Below, one piece after another: positions 1 through 10,253 of a stretch of 47,474 nt of DNA. The notes under the pieces are model-generated. The model made no database searches. It was given only the letters and a program-made list of their open reading frames with translations, and was not told the DNA's origin. The DNA comes from Planoprotostelium fungivorum (Eukaryota; Evosea; Variosea; Cavosteliida; Cavosteliaceae): the NCBI GenBank assembly GCA_003024175.1, contig MDYQ01000275.1, positions 1 through 47,474 on the forward strand, written 5' to 3'. The translations under genes and the position numbers were made by a program. Positions within the stretch are counted from its first letter, which is position 1. Each line of letters starts with the position of its first letter.

Positions 1-370
1 GGGCATCTGGTGCATCTGACTGAGTCAGGGTGATGTGGGTCAGAAAGGGTCTGACCCCCTGGTTACTGGAGTCTGTGATGTTCTGTATTCAGTCTTGCCT
101 GCTATAACTGATACATGTCACACCCCATAATTGGGATGAGTATTGATGAATTTGTATTTTCTTACAAGAGTGAATTATTTCATGGACCTGCAATACTCAA
201 ATACTCATTCCTGTTGCCAAATGAGTTACTTTTGGAATCAACAAAAGTGCTGGAGGTTGTGGAAGGGAGTAGAGACAATGCAGCCTGAGAAGATGATGCA
301 TTGATTGTGATGGATGGTGGTGCAACAGTCAAAGACACCTCAGATATACCTATACCATATCATGCACTTC

Positions 371-775
371 TGGTAGCATGTCCACTTGGCAGATAGACCA
401 TTGCATCTCCCTGCTCTGACAGCCATAATCATCAAGAATACATCCATTGTAGACGTTGCCTGTCCATCCAGGCGCTAAATGGCTCCTTCTGCTGTTGCTC
501 AGCCTCCTGTTATCCACAAGTGAACATGTATATGATTCAGCTCATTATGTTTTCCAGGTTGGATCTCCTGCAATTGAGGCAGGCAGACAATTTACTTGCC
601 TTGCATTGTGGCACAGTGCATTTGGAGGACTTGTCTGATGTTGACTGTCAAGAGATGGATAGAACAGGAGCTCATATCAAAGCAGCCTGGGCACAAGCAG
701 TCTAACTCGACTCAGTTCTCAGGCATAAGGCAAAACAAGGATGCAACCACAAGTCTTGCAATAAGTGGAAAACAT
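371..775 (+). repeat. CpG-depleted copy of a dispersed repeat family
   Basis: This stretch aligns by eye with 14787-15275: the same order of blocks, including the attgtagac/gttgtagac junction, the block encoding APSAVAQPP, an intron-like stretch, and the block encoding LDLL..RQ....EDLSDVD.QE.DR. Compared with the 15-kb copy, at least seven CpGs have become TpG or CpA here (for example gccgtcgctc to gctgttgctc, gtcgaccgtc to gttgactgtc, ggcgtaaggcgaa to ggcataaggcaaa). The coding frame is damaged: the ATG of the first exon is shifted and the end of the second is altered. It is probably a methylated, decayed copy. Confidence 0.6.
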
Positions 776-2291
776 ATTTCAATGGAAATCATCCTCCATT
801 GTGTTATATCAGAATGTATGTGTTGAGATGACACTGATTTGGCAAGTTGGGCTGCTGAACCTGACTAGCATCTGGTATGAGAAGCTGACATTATTGATGA
901 ACTTTGTAAAAGGTCACAAAAACGTTGTCTGATGAGCAAAGCGTGGATTACTGTCATGTACAGTAAAAAAATAGGTATATTGGCACTTTTCTATCTAGCG
1001 TAATTCTCACTTTTCTCTGTTACAAACTTCCAGACGAAAAAATGGAATACACCACCGTGTAGCTCAGGTGATTCTGCACCTGGGTGAAGTGTCACATGTG
1101 ACCTGGTACTCTCCCTAAGTTGTCATACCCCCCCCCCCTGCTCAACACAGCCACTGTCAGCAGATTCCGATCATTGTGGGAGGGTCACACTTCAATTTTG
1201 TCATCTTTAATGATCTGATTGTAGACAGGCTCAAACTACAAGTCCCCATGGTTACGGCTGGGAAAGTTCAGGCCAAAACCCCCACTGAGTAGAGGATGGA
1301 CCATCATATATGGCTGCTATGGATCAGCCTCTTGAGTCCTCTTTGTCCACCACAAACAGAGGCGACTCTTGCAGGGCAACACAGAGAATGCGTATGTGTT
1401 CAAGAATTACAATTTTGGCCAGAGATAAAAGAGGCCTTCGAAGTTTCAGACAGTACCACTAGGGCTTGATTTATTATTCTTCCACATAAACATACTGTCT
1501 GGGAGCTGTGGCTCCAATCCCATTATGGAGTATCGATTGATACACTTTTCTTTCAGAGTTGATGGGACATTCAGGGTTGTTCAGATGCGAAATCACTCAG
1601 ACAGCATCATCCATCAGAACGCTGTGGACGTGAAAGAAGAACCACACTCGGGCTCTAAATGGTTGAGCCATGTACGCGGACCTCGCAGACGCATGGTGAG
1701 GATCATCTCGTGATGGTGCTCTCCTTGTACTGCATCTCCCACAGAAAGAAACCGAACGACTTGGCGTCCAAACGATCCAATTTGTTCGAATTTTATTCTG
1801 CACGAGGGAAGTCTGAGAGCTTTGAGATTCTCCCCTCTCGGCTCGATTGGACCAGAACAGTAGATATAGACACAGGTGAATGTAAGACCAACTGAATGAG
1901 GTCATGCGATGAAAAAGATGAAGAAGCATGATGTGAGGTGACATGTCATGTGATCGTGCGATGAAACTCAAACCGTTCTCTTCTAAATAGTAAAGAGCAG
2001 ATGCCACGTCAGCACATATATCGAAGCGTGAGAGACGACACCATCCCCGTATTCCTCACGTCTTCACAATCTGTTCCTCCTCCAACGGAATCGTAAGATA
2101 TTGGGATGGTGCAATTTCTGATCATCTCAGGTCCACCATGATGACGCTCGTGACTCTCGTCGACGTTTCTGTCGACATGTGTCTCTTCATGGTAACTTGT
2201 GATAGACTGTATACACCTTTGTAGATGATGGAACGATCACTCTCTCGGATCTTTTCATCGAATCGAATTTGATTGGGTGGAATGCGTTCAA
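776..2291. other. Stretch without a confident gene
   Basis: No recognisable domain was found on either strand. The first kilobase of the window has only a handful of CpG dinucleotides. A run of 11 C lies at 1128-1138. A plus-strand reading of 1525-1713, possibly spliced over a GTGAGG...CAG intron to about 1790-1895, gives a basic peptide that I do not recognise; I cannot show it is a gene. The long minus-strand reading at 1597-2007 starts at a non-ATG codon and looks accidental. Confidence 0.4.
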
Positions 2292-3339
2292 TCACATCCA
2301 TATGGACAAGGAATATTCTTCCTTACTCTTACGTCTGATGACGTCGTCAAATGAAATTTCGATGAGATTTCACAAACCTGACCAGCAAGATGACGACGGT
2401 GAGGACGAAGAGGAAACCTCCGACGACTCCAGCGATGATGGTGGTCCATTTCGTGTAGTCTTGCGTTGTAGATCGTTGGATTACGGGTTGAATCCCGAGC
2501 GTGAAATTGGTGAGGTGCGAGCAGATGCACGGATACCCGAAATTTCGGGTGGACAAGGAGCAACCATCGGCAGACCAACTCTTGTGACCTCGTCCCAATG
2601 CTTGCACACCAATTCCACTCTTCATCAGCTACCCTACACCTACGAACCTTCTCTGTGCCGTTGACTTTCAATGATCTCCCTCAGCATAAACTGGGAGTCC
2701 CATCCCATTCGAGTGGATGCCCTGTGAACAATTCGATCTGAAAGGATTCGTCTTGAAGGAAGTCAGGAGACTGACGACAGGCACATCGATGGTGAGGCCA
2801 CCTGAAAAGTCGGTGAGATATTCGCGAGATTTCTACGAGACGATCACCTCGTTGTAGAGCGGTGGATAAGACTGAGCCGGGTTAAAATCGACGAGCTGCC
2901 GTTCATCTAGGTTTGTTCAACGAACGTGAGATTCGAGTGAAATTTCGATCACCTGCAGGGAAATATTCTGAGAACCATCGATGACCTCTCTCAATCCTTT
3001 GATGTACATCTCGAAATCTAATTTCGGTGAGAATATACAACGGATCATATGATTCACAAGACACGTTCCTGAGGAGAAGCCTCTGGAAACAGTTCATGCA
3101 GATGTGTCACGACGCACACTCATTGTGGATGACGAACGATATGAGGCATCTGAACTCACCCTTGCACCAGATGAGAAGAGAGAACGACGTTGAATGCCTA
3201 TGGATGGGGTGAATGCATTTTCTCTTTCTGTGTGATGTTCGTCTCTGATGGCAGCTTTGACTTGTGCTCGTTCAATTCGATGAAGTTTTATAGATGGTGA
3301 GGCTTCCTCTCTGTTCGTGTTAATTGATGTTTCAGCCAT
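2292..3339 (-). CDS. GPS-motif single-pass membrane protein (adhesion-receptor-like)
   Basis: The C-terminal half carries a GPCR proteolysis site: a Trp and GC pair (SWSADGC), then CICSHLTNFTLG, matching the family pattern W..GC...C.C.HLT.F (about 2440-2620). It is followed by about 20 residues and one hydrophobic helix (TIIAGVVGGFLFVLTVVILL), then a short basic tail, RRKSKEEYSLSIWM, reached by splicing an intron at 2335-2377. In GAIN/GPS proteins this site autocleaves just before a membrane helix; here there is room for only one helix, so it is not a seven-helix receptor. The ATG at 3339 begins a hydrophilic N terminus. The middle exons (about 2690-3150) were joined by eye over introns of about 45 bp and are uncertain. 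Two STT tripeptides (RSTTR, RSTTQ) come from the dispersed ATCTACAACG element. Confidence 0.6.
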
Positions 3340-3917
3340 ATTCAATCTACTAATGATCCTGTCACCATCCCTTCTTCGTGTTGTTCATCTTATTCCTACT
3401 GTTGATGATCTTCACAACCCGTGACGATCATCACGACATTCTTGGTATCGTATCAACACCTTCTAAACCGAATACTTCTTCTCTTTGGATTATAATGTGG
3501 CCGCGAAAGTTTTATCCGTCTCTGATTCTGATATGAATCCACGTGCTGTCTGAGATCCTGTCTCACTCCTTCTACCCATAGAAGAGGGGTGATGTTTCAG
3601 CTGATTGGATGTCCAACTGCCTGGTCTGAGATAATCTCTGAAAAGGTGATGCCGCGTAGTGCATCACATTGTTTGTGCTCTTTAACGGAAGTGATGAACG
3701 AGCAAATTGGCCACAAACAAACGAATTTCAGAGTAAATCTTTCAATGGCCATTGATACAAACAACAATCCGATATAGAATGCACCAAAACCCACCCAAGT
3801 GCAACCAATTTCGTAAGCATGCGAGAGCGAAGATAAATGAATACACGTGAATCTCCACAAATTAGAGAACAAGTGGACCGTGAGTTTATAAATCAAGTAG
3901 AGAGAGACTTTTTGTCT
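3340..3917. other. Intergenic between GH5 3' end and GPS gene start
   Basis: It separates the end of the GH5 gene from the start of the GPS-motif gene, both on the minus strand, so it should hold the latter's promoter. A minus-strand open reading at 3597-3896 (99 codons, no ATG at its start) contains a hydrophobic stretch, WVGFGAFYIGLLFVSMAIE. It could be an exon of a small membrane protein or chance; I cannot decide. Confidence 0.35.
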
Positions 3918-5292
3918 TCAGCACTTGCTGGGATTAAATAGAGTGGTGTTCATACCAGCGCTGAGTCCAGCCTGTAAGTTCCAACCACCACCACTTCCCT
4001 GCCACGACCAGAAGGTGAAGGCATCAGCGGTAGAGTACACGGCAGACTGAGCGTCGACGAAAGCGAGGACGTTGTTGTCTCCAAAGTTGTTGGCACCGGA
4101 CCATTCACCGATGAGCAACTTTCTGTTGGGCTGAGCGGTACGGAACGATTTGATCTGGTTGACACGCTCGGTTTTGATGTAGTTGATGGCATCGGCAGAG
4201 TTGCTCTTGTCGGCGGGACCTATCAAAGAGTCAGTCTCGGGTGATCACCATCATGATAATGAGTGGTCTTCACCTCCGAAGCAAGAGTACAAGTGGAGGT
4301 CGAACCAAACGTTGGTGTACTGGCTGCCCTGCATGAAGGTAGTCCACACGGTCTCGTTGGCCATCTCAAAGGGGACGATTCTCGGGTTAAGAACGATGGG
4401 CTTGGAGGGTACGTATTTACGCACGGCAGCGTAAGCGTTGAGGTAGTAGCGAGTGAGGGAAGTCAGCTGACCTCTCGGTTCGTTGAGAAGAGCGATACCC
4501 CACAGGGCAGAGTTGCTTCCATATCTCTGAGCGTACAGAGAGATGGAGTCGACCGTGGCGTCCTGGTTGTTCTGGTAGGCGTCCCAGTAGAACTGTCCAG
4601 AGTTGTTGGGAGGGCTGGAGTTGTCGGTACCTCCCTGGCTGCCGGGTGCGGCGTGCAGGCACAACAGAATGCCTTCATCGCATCAGCATCATCTCATCTT
4701 TCAGACACCCACCGATTCCATATTTGGCTCCCCAGGAGAAAGCCTTGTCGATGTAGGCGAGACCTCCGAACTGGTAGTCGACTGGAGAGACGCTGTTGTT
4801 GAGCTTGGCTGTAGCGACGCCACCCTGAGCGTCATAGATGTGCCACCATCCGACGGGGAGTCTGACAAAGTTGATGCCGTTGGCGGACATCTTTGAAAAG
4901 TCTGCCTCGGTGATGAAAGTGTTCCAGTGGTTGTTCATCACGCTCTGTCTGGTTCCCTTCCTGAGATGACGTCAGTCGAGATCGGATGACGTTCGCATCG
5001 TCTCACGATTTGAGGCACTGCTCCAACAAGTAAGAGCCGGGGTAGGTGGAGGTGCTGCATCCGCTGGAGGACCATGGATTGGGAGACATCCAGCTCTCAA
5101 GGACGAACCAACTGCCGAGATTCACGCCTGCTGGTCGTCAGCATGCATGTCTTCCGAACACGTGGCACACGCACCGTAAGGCTTGCTCTGGCCGCTCATG
5201 AGTTTGTTGAGGCGAGTGGTCTGGCATGCGGTTTGAGCAAATACAAGGCTAAGTGTTACAAGGAGGACGAGGACCTGTGCGGTGACTGCCAT
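3918..5292 (-). CDS. Secreted GH5 glycoside hydrolase, exo-beta-1,3-glucanase-like
   Basis: Five exons join in frame (5175-5292, 5007-5127, 4713-4960, 4274-4672, 3918-4219) to give about 395 residues, the usual length of GH5 beta-glucanases. The N terminus is a signal peptide (MAVTAQVLVLLVTLSLVFAQ). Family landmarks appear in order: GVNLGSWFVLESWMSP, INFVRLPVGWW, CLHAAPGSQGG, the acid/base Glu in ALLNEPRG, HLYSCF, and the nucleophile Glu in LIGEWSGA, then FWSWQG near the end. The enzyme should cleave beta-glucans outside the cell or in a digestive vacuole, fitting a microbe that feeds on walled cells such as yeasts. A Ser/Gly-rich stretch (WSSSGCSTSTYPG) follows the first strand. Exact substrate cannot be read from sequence. 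Introns are 40-55 bp. Confidence 0.88.
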
Positions 5293-5887
5293 CGCGAAAG
5301 AATGAATGGACCGCTGCCCAAGTCTCGCGCTACCACACTGACGTCGGAAAGGACATAAATCGACTCAAAGTCACGTGTGTGCGTCAACCGAATTTCACGG
5401 ACCACCTTTGAACCTTAAATCTACTAACTTATTTTGTCCAGGAGTCCTTTTGCAGCCTACTTAGACCGCCATAATTCACGCACGTGTATTTGAGGAATAA
5501 TACTGCGCTGTCGTCCCACACGAAAACGCTTTCTTTGGAAGCGGAGGAGTCTTCTGGGTGTCCGCTGCTCTAAAAATAAGCTGAGATAAAATTACGCCAA
5601 GCTGTACTTGGACCACCCTGAATAGCTCCAATTCTTGCAGTGTAACCTTCCCTAGTTGACCCACGGCGGTTGCCGTTTACGAATACGAGATCGAAATTGA
5701 ATAGTTGGTATAAAGCTGTGTTGCATGTGGAATGTGAGTTTGAAAGTTATCAGTGATAGTCCATTGCCCGACGAGCGGCCTCTTATTGCTGGCGGCTTTC
5801 ATCTTCTTTTGTAAACCGGCGGCGAAATGTGAAATGGTCCTGGCATCTACGACACAGACAAGTTCGTCATCAGACCAAGCAGAAAAC
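5293..5887. other. Divergent promoter region of GH5 and lipase genes
   Basis: It lies between two divergently transcribed genes for secreted hydrolases, so it probably holds both promoters. Short open readings here (5476-5664 minus, 5753-5887 plus) show no recognisable domain. No clear TATA box is seen. Confidence 0.4.
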
Positions 5888-7227
5888 ATGAAGTGGACCC
5901 TGGTCTTCGTCATTTTCTTCAACATCATGAGCGTCTGCATTGCCACGGCACCGGATCCAGACACCTTCGTTCGCACAGAAGAGTTCATCCGACGAGAGGT
6001 AGAGAATGCTGCATACTTCTGAACCATGTCTGAACATCTAAGAATCTACCATTGGAACAGATTCGTGTCAATCGGCTGGGTAATGGATTATCCGACGCGA
6101 AAGAATCACCTAATACATCGGTAGGTAATTCGATGAGTATTCAGAGAATCCCTAAGAAGGGAGCACTGCCAGTCATCCTACAACATGGACTCTTAGATAC
6201 AACAGCCTCCTGGGTCATCAACTCGCGAAAGACTTCGCTCGGTTTCATCTTGGCAGACGCAGGGTGAATCTCCCTCGATCATCGGTTGACTCAACGATAC
6301 GCAGATATGATGTGTGGCTGGTCAACGGCAGAGGTAACTCTTATTCTGGTGAGCCCAACGGCTGGGATTGGACGTTCGATGATCAAGCGGTGAGCGTCAT
6401 ATCACTCGACCATCCATCTCATTTTCTCAGCTCGATCTGTCTTACATCATCTCTCACGTGAACACCGTCACCAACACGACTCCAATCGTCGTTGCTCACT
6501 CTCAAGGTCAGCAATCGCCATCCTCATTCGTCTGATTCTTCATTCAGGTGCCACGACATCCCTCCTCGCCCTCTCATCTAACGCACCTCCATCCATCCGC
6601 GGTCTCATCGCTCTCGGTCCCGTGACATACCTCCATCATCAGACTTCCCCTCTGTTCTCCATCATGGCGAAACTTCGCATCGACGTGACGCTGTCTATCT
6701 TACCTTCCTTCGCCTTCGGTCCCACTCAAATTCTACTGAATTCAGCTCTTGGCACTCTCTGCAAGGTGACTCCATCAGTCTGTGACGTCACCCTGTCCGG
6801 TCTGTTCGGAAAAACGGAAAATCTCAACGACAGCCGCATGGGAGTCTACACTGCACACTGGCCCGACGTGTGAGAAATTTCGATGAGATTTCATCTCCCA
6901 GACGTATCCACATATCGTAATCATGCGTACAGTACGTCTTCCCACAACATGGCCCACTGGATCCGTAATGCTAGGAGTGGAGATTTCTCTTACTACGGTG
7001 GAGAATCTGTGGACATCAGCCGAATCCACACGAAGGTAGCTGTCTTCGTGGGAACCAGGGACAGTTTGGGAGATCCCAGGGACGCCGCACGGCTCGTACA
7101 GACCGTGAAGGGTGCCACGGTAACTACCGTGGAAGGTTACGCTCACATGGATTTCGTCTGGGCGGAAAATGCGGCCGAGTTGGTGTACCCTCAAGTTCTG
7201 GAGAAGTTGGAAGAGTTTTCGATATAA
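5888..7227 (+). CDS. Acid lipase / lysosomal-lipase-family alpha/beta hydrolase
   Basis: Seven exons (5888-5998, 6043-6079, 6125-6263, 6305-6389, 6431-6506, 6548-6869, 6933-7227) encode about 354 residues. There is a signal peptide (MKWTLVFVIFFNIMSVCIATA). Family landmarks follow: MSIQRIPKKG, the oxyanion motif [30 protein letters not shown], the nucleophile elbow VAHSQGATTS (Ser, split by an intron just after SQ), the Asp in VGTRDSLGDP, and the His in YAHMDFVWAENA. The motif DVTSSHNMAHW near 6933 matches the region before the catalytic Asp in lysosomal acid lipases and fixes the last splice. It should hydrolyse neutral lipid or sterol esters in an acidic vacuole or outside the cell. The intron at 6870-6932 holds a near-palindrome that also occurs in the GPS gene. 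Confidence 0.88.
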
Positions 7228-7448
7228 ATTATTATAAACGATCAGCTCATTATATTACACAGTGAACGACCGAGATAGGAGAGATGAGGAAGGACATCGT
7301 GATCGTGACACACTCATTCACACGGAGACGCCACCCATGCTCTCACATTCGAGATTTTACAAACACCGATTCCACCACCAGCGTCATGATGATGATCGTC
7401 ATCACGATCTTGTCTTCTGAAACACAAAGGAGACACTCGATCCTCTCT

Positions 7449-8700
7449 TTATCTCCGTAGTCTCGCCCTCTGCGTCACCTCGTAGATGTTGTCCGGCTGT
7501 CTCGCATGAGGCATCATCATTACATCTTCTCACCTTCAAGATGTCCGAGCAAGATAGCCCTCGGTCGATAGACTCTTCGTACGTCTCCATGATTGTGTCT
7601 GGGGAGATGGGAGCGAAGGCTGAAGCGAGAGCTTGAATGCAGTTTCTCACGCGGCTGATCTTCTCTCTGGAGATGGAGGTGATCTAAAAATAGGATCAAT
7701 ATGATGGTTGTACAGTACGGTAGAGAGGGATGGAGCGTTGTAGATGGGTGTCACCTCTGCCTTTGTTTCTGTTCGAATATCCTTGAGATCGTAATTCGTG
7801 TCGTCACGGATGGTCTGAGATATCCAGATGTTTCCTGAAGAGATTGAGCGTCTACAACGATGTAGATGGAGGTCACCGTTGAGGCCCAAGATGACGTCGA
7901 CGCCGAAAGTGAAAGAATAAAAATGATTTTTGACTCTCTTCATCAGAGCGGAGGGTACCGTGATCAGTTGTCCACCTAGATAAGAACTGAGAAATCGACT
8001 ATGTCTATCTACAACGCTCACCAGTTAATTTTCCGTATTTTGCACTTCGAGTGTGAAGGGCCAATTGACCGTCACTGTGTACTTGTTGGACCTCGCACTG
8101 GTCGAATTTAGAGGACGTTCTCAACTCGTAATGATCTCACGCTGATCAGATCATTCTCTACGAAGATGGTTCGCATGTTCAGCTCATCGGCCGTCGTTCT
8201 TCTTCTCTGTTGGAAGAGATGAGAAGATGCATCATATGTGAAAGACTGACCTGAGCACCACCGGGCAAGTTGATGGCAGACAATTGCAATGAAGCCGATT
8301 GTCTTCCGTTCACTTCGATCCTCCATGTCTTCTGTAACACCTGCGTGATTCGGCCTGTTCTTCTCGTCAATCCATGACATGATTTGCCATTTTATCATCA
8401 CTATCAACGTCTATACTGACCTACAACCACGTCTCCTACTTCTCCGGGGTATTTAGCTTTGAGTGGCTTGACACTGATGAGCTTATTGACTCTCTCGACG
8501 ATACCGCTGACACTGGCATAGAGTGACCCATCCAACTCATATGTTCCGTGGCCTCTGAGATAGCCAACCTCTCTCGTGATCAATTGTCCGGGCAGGACGA
8601 TCTGGGCATCGATCTGTATGTCTGCATTCTGAACAATACCTCCCTCTCTCTTCATGTTGCCGACCTCAGCACTGAGGAAGAAGAACATATTGGAAGCCAT
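7449..8700 (-). CDS. RRP4: Exosome complex RNA-binding subunit RRP4 (EXOSC2)
   Basis: The spliced product reads like RRP4 from end to end: an N-terminal strand with IVLPGQLI and YLRGHGTY, the S1-domain start ASVSGIVERVNKLISVKPL with GEVGDVVVG, RITQVLQKTWRIEVNG, LSAINLPGGAQ followed by RRRTTADELNMR, DLISCEVQQVHSDG, LHTRSAKYGKLTGGQLI, and the KH-type part FTFGVDVILGLNGNIWI. RRP4 is one of the three cap proteins of the RNA-degrading exosome in nucleus and cytoplasm. The ATG at 8700 gives a normal start. The end at 7449 (ILKVTQRARLRR) depends on a 56-bp intron and is less certain. Three of its introns carry the ATCTACAACG element (7735-7748, 7849-7870, 8006-8021), in both orientations. Confidence 0.88.
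7735..8021. repeat. Dispersed inverted-repeat element in three RRP4 introns
   Basis: Three copies lie in separate introns of the minus-strand RRP4 gene. At 7735-7748 and 8006-8021 there is a single arm, in opposite orientations relative to transcription. At 7849-7870 both arms are present (GTCTACAACGATGTAGATGG on the plus strand), spaced by three bases and able to form a hairpin that fills nearly half of a 42-bp intron. Confidence 0.75.
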
Positions 8701-9235
8701 GTTGGAAATGATGAGACTATCAGATCAGATCAGGACTCGATGTGGTTCGGTGTAGTTGATGTCCAGATTTACATTGACAATTTCCTCTCTTTTTCATCTC
8801 TTTTCTGTGATAATCCCAATTTGATGAACTGTTCTCTACCCTATATCCTCTTCGTCCTCTCTGTCGTCTCACTATATATCGATATCATCGCGATGAGCCC
8901 ACTCACCTGTCCTCACCTTTCGCAAATAGAAGGGAAGTGGTTGTTGGCTTCGAAATTTCAATCTTTGTCCGCCTTCTTGCGCAAGTTTGCACTCATGCTC
9001 GAGCTCCACAGGACTCCTCCCGTGCTCTTGTGTGCGATTAGTGTGTGAAGCGTGCTGTGGGTGATGGATAGAGCCCCACCTGCTACGCTTGCTCGGCTTT
9101 AAGACCAGATTAATTAAGATCTGCTATCAAATGAAAGATGTCGCTGAAAAACAAACCAACCGTCGGGGAGAGGACAGCGACGCGAGAGAGGCGAAGAGGT
9201 AGAAGAACCAAATAGAGCAGCAACGGAACGACAAG
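8701..9235. other. Divergent promoter region of RRP4 and the LRR gene
   Basis: It lies between divergent gene starts. A plus-strand open reading of 166 codons (8548-9048) mostly overlaps the RRP4 first exon in antisense and has no recognisable domain. A short ATG reading at 9131 ends within 25 codons. No other structure is seen. Confidence 0.4.
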
Positions 9236-10213
9236 ATGGACACGAACAAGAGCAGCATGGAATGGATGGAGTACTTGGAGAACATCACGGTTCTCAACCT
9301 CTATAGTGAGTCGATGTGAACAACACAGAATATGTATACAGTGTATAGATGATGCTGTCTTCCATTTGATGCTGACGTCAATTGCAGATCGAAAAATGAA
9401 AGACATGCAGATGGCCGACTTTTCAGAGGCGCTTCAGTACAACACAACACTCACCAAATTAGATCTATCATGTGAGCCGGGAGACCCACTTCGCTACGTC
9501 GGACTGACATGTCTAAAGGTAACGAGTTGACTTGTAGAGGTATACAATCCTTATCCAACGCATTACGCTTCAACAACACACTACAGAGTCTGGACCTGTC
9601 TTGTGAGAAACCGCCACCGCAGCCCCCATTCTGACCAACATAGGGAATAACATCAGCGTGGACGGAGCTAAATCTCTGGCCAATGCACTCGAACTCAATT
9701 CTGGATTGAAAGAACTGAAAGTCTTCCGTGAGTGGTCATCGTGTGATAATGTCCGATCTGATTGATGCAGGAACTGGCATCGATTTAGAGGGCGCTAAAG
9801 CGTTCGCACGATGCTTGATGATAAACGACACCTTACAGAACTTGGACTTGTACTGTGCGTAATGACACTCTTCTAGGTTATGACTGATTCGATGCAGGGA
9901 ACAACATCGGTGATGAGGGATCGAAAGCATTGGCCGAAGCACTCGAGATCAACACCACCATCTCCCACCTTAACTTATCTAGTGCGTGCTCGAATTCTAA
10001 TCACCTCCCATTGATCGTATCACAGAGAGCAACATCAGCTCACAGAGCATGGAAGCCATCACGGCTCTCATCGCCAACCGAACGAAACACGAAGACAAAG
10101 AACCTGCACCCAAGATGGAACCCCGTCAGCCTCTCATCAAACCGAGGAGAGACTCATCCAATCTCTTCTCTCAAGAGCGCCAGCTGGTATACGTCAACAA
10201 ACGCAGACTGTAA
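9236..10213 (+). CDS. Leucine-rich-repeat protein (ribonuclease-inhibitor type), about one repeat per exon
   Basis: Successive exons each encode one repeat of about 28 residues of the type N.I...GA.ALA.AL..N.TL..L.LS. Examples are MADFSEALQYNTTLTKLDLS, GIQSLSNALRFNNTLQSLDLS, VDGAKSLANALELNSGLKEL, LEGAKAFARCLMINDTLQNL and DEGSKALAEALEINTTISHL. Each is separated by a 40-45-bp intron inserted at the same place, just after the LDLS/NLY strand. The last exon ends in a basic tail (LVYVNKRRL) with the stop at 10211-10213. The LRR type is the RNI/NLRC3-like class common in protists; no NACHT or other effector domain is present. Function is probably a protein scaffold. The ATG at 9236 is chosen because it precedes the first strand, MEYLENITVLNLY. 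Confidence 0.75.
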
Positions 10214-10253
10214 AAGTACGATAAGCAACAATAAAATGATTTCTTCCACAATT

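Noticed and set aside
1597-2007. 136-codon minus-strand open reading
   Set aside because: It starts at a non-ATG codon, has no recognisable domain and has odd composition; probably chance.
8548-9048. 166-codon plus-strand open reading
   Set aside because: Antisense to the RRP4 first exon and promoter; it has no domain.
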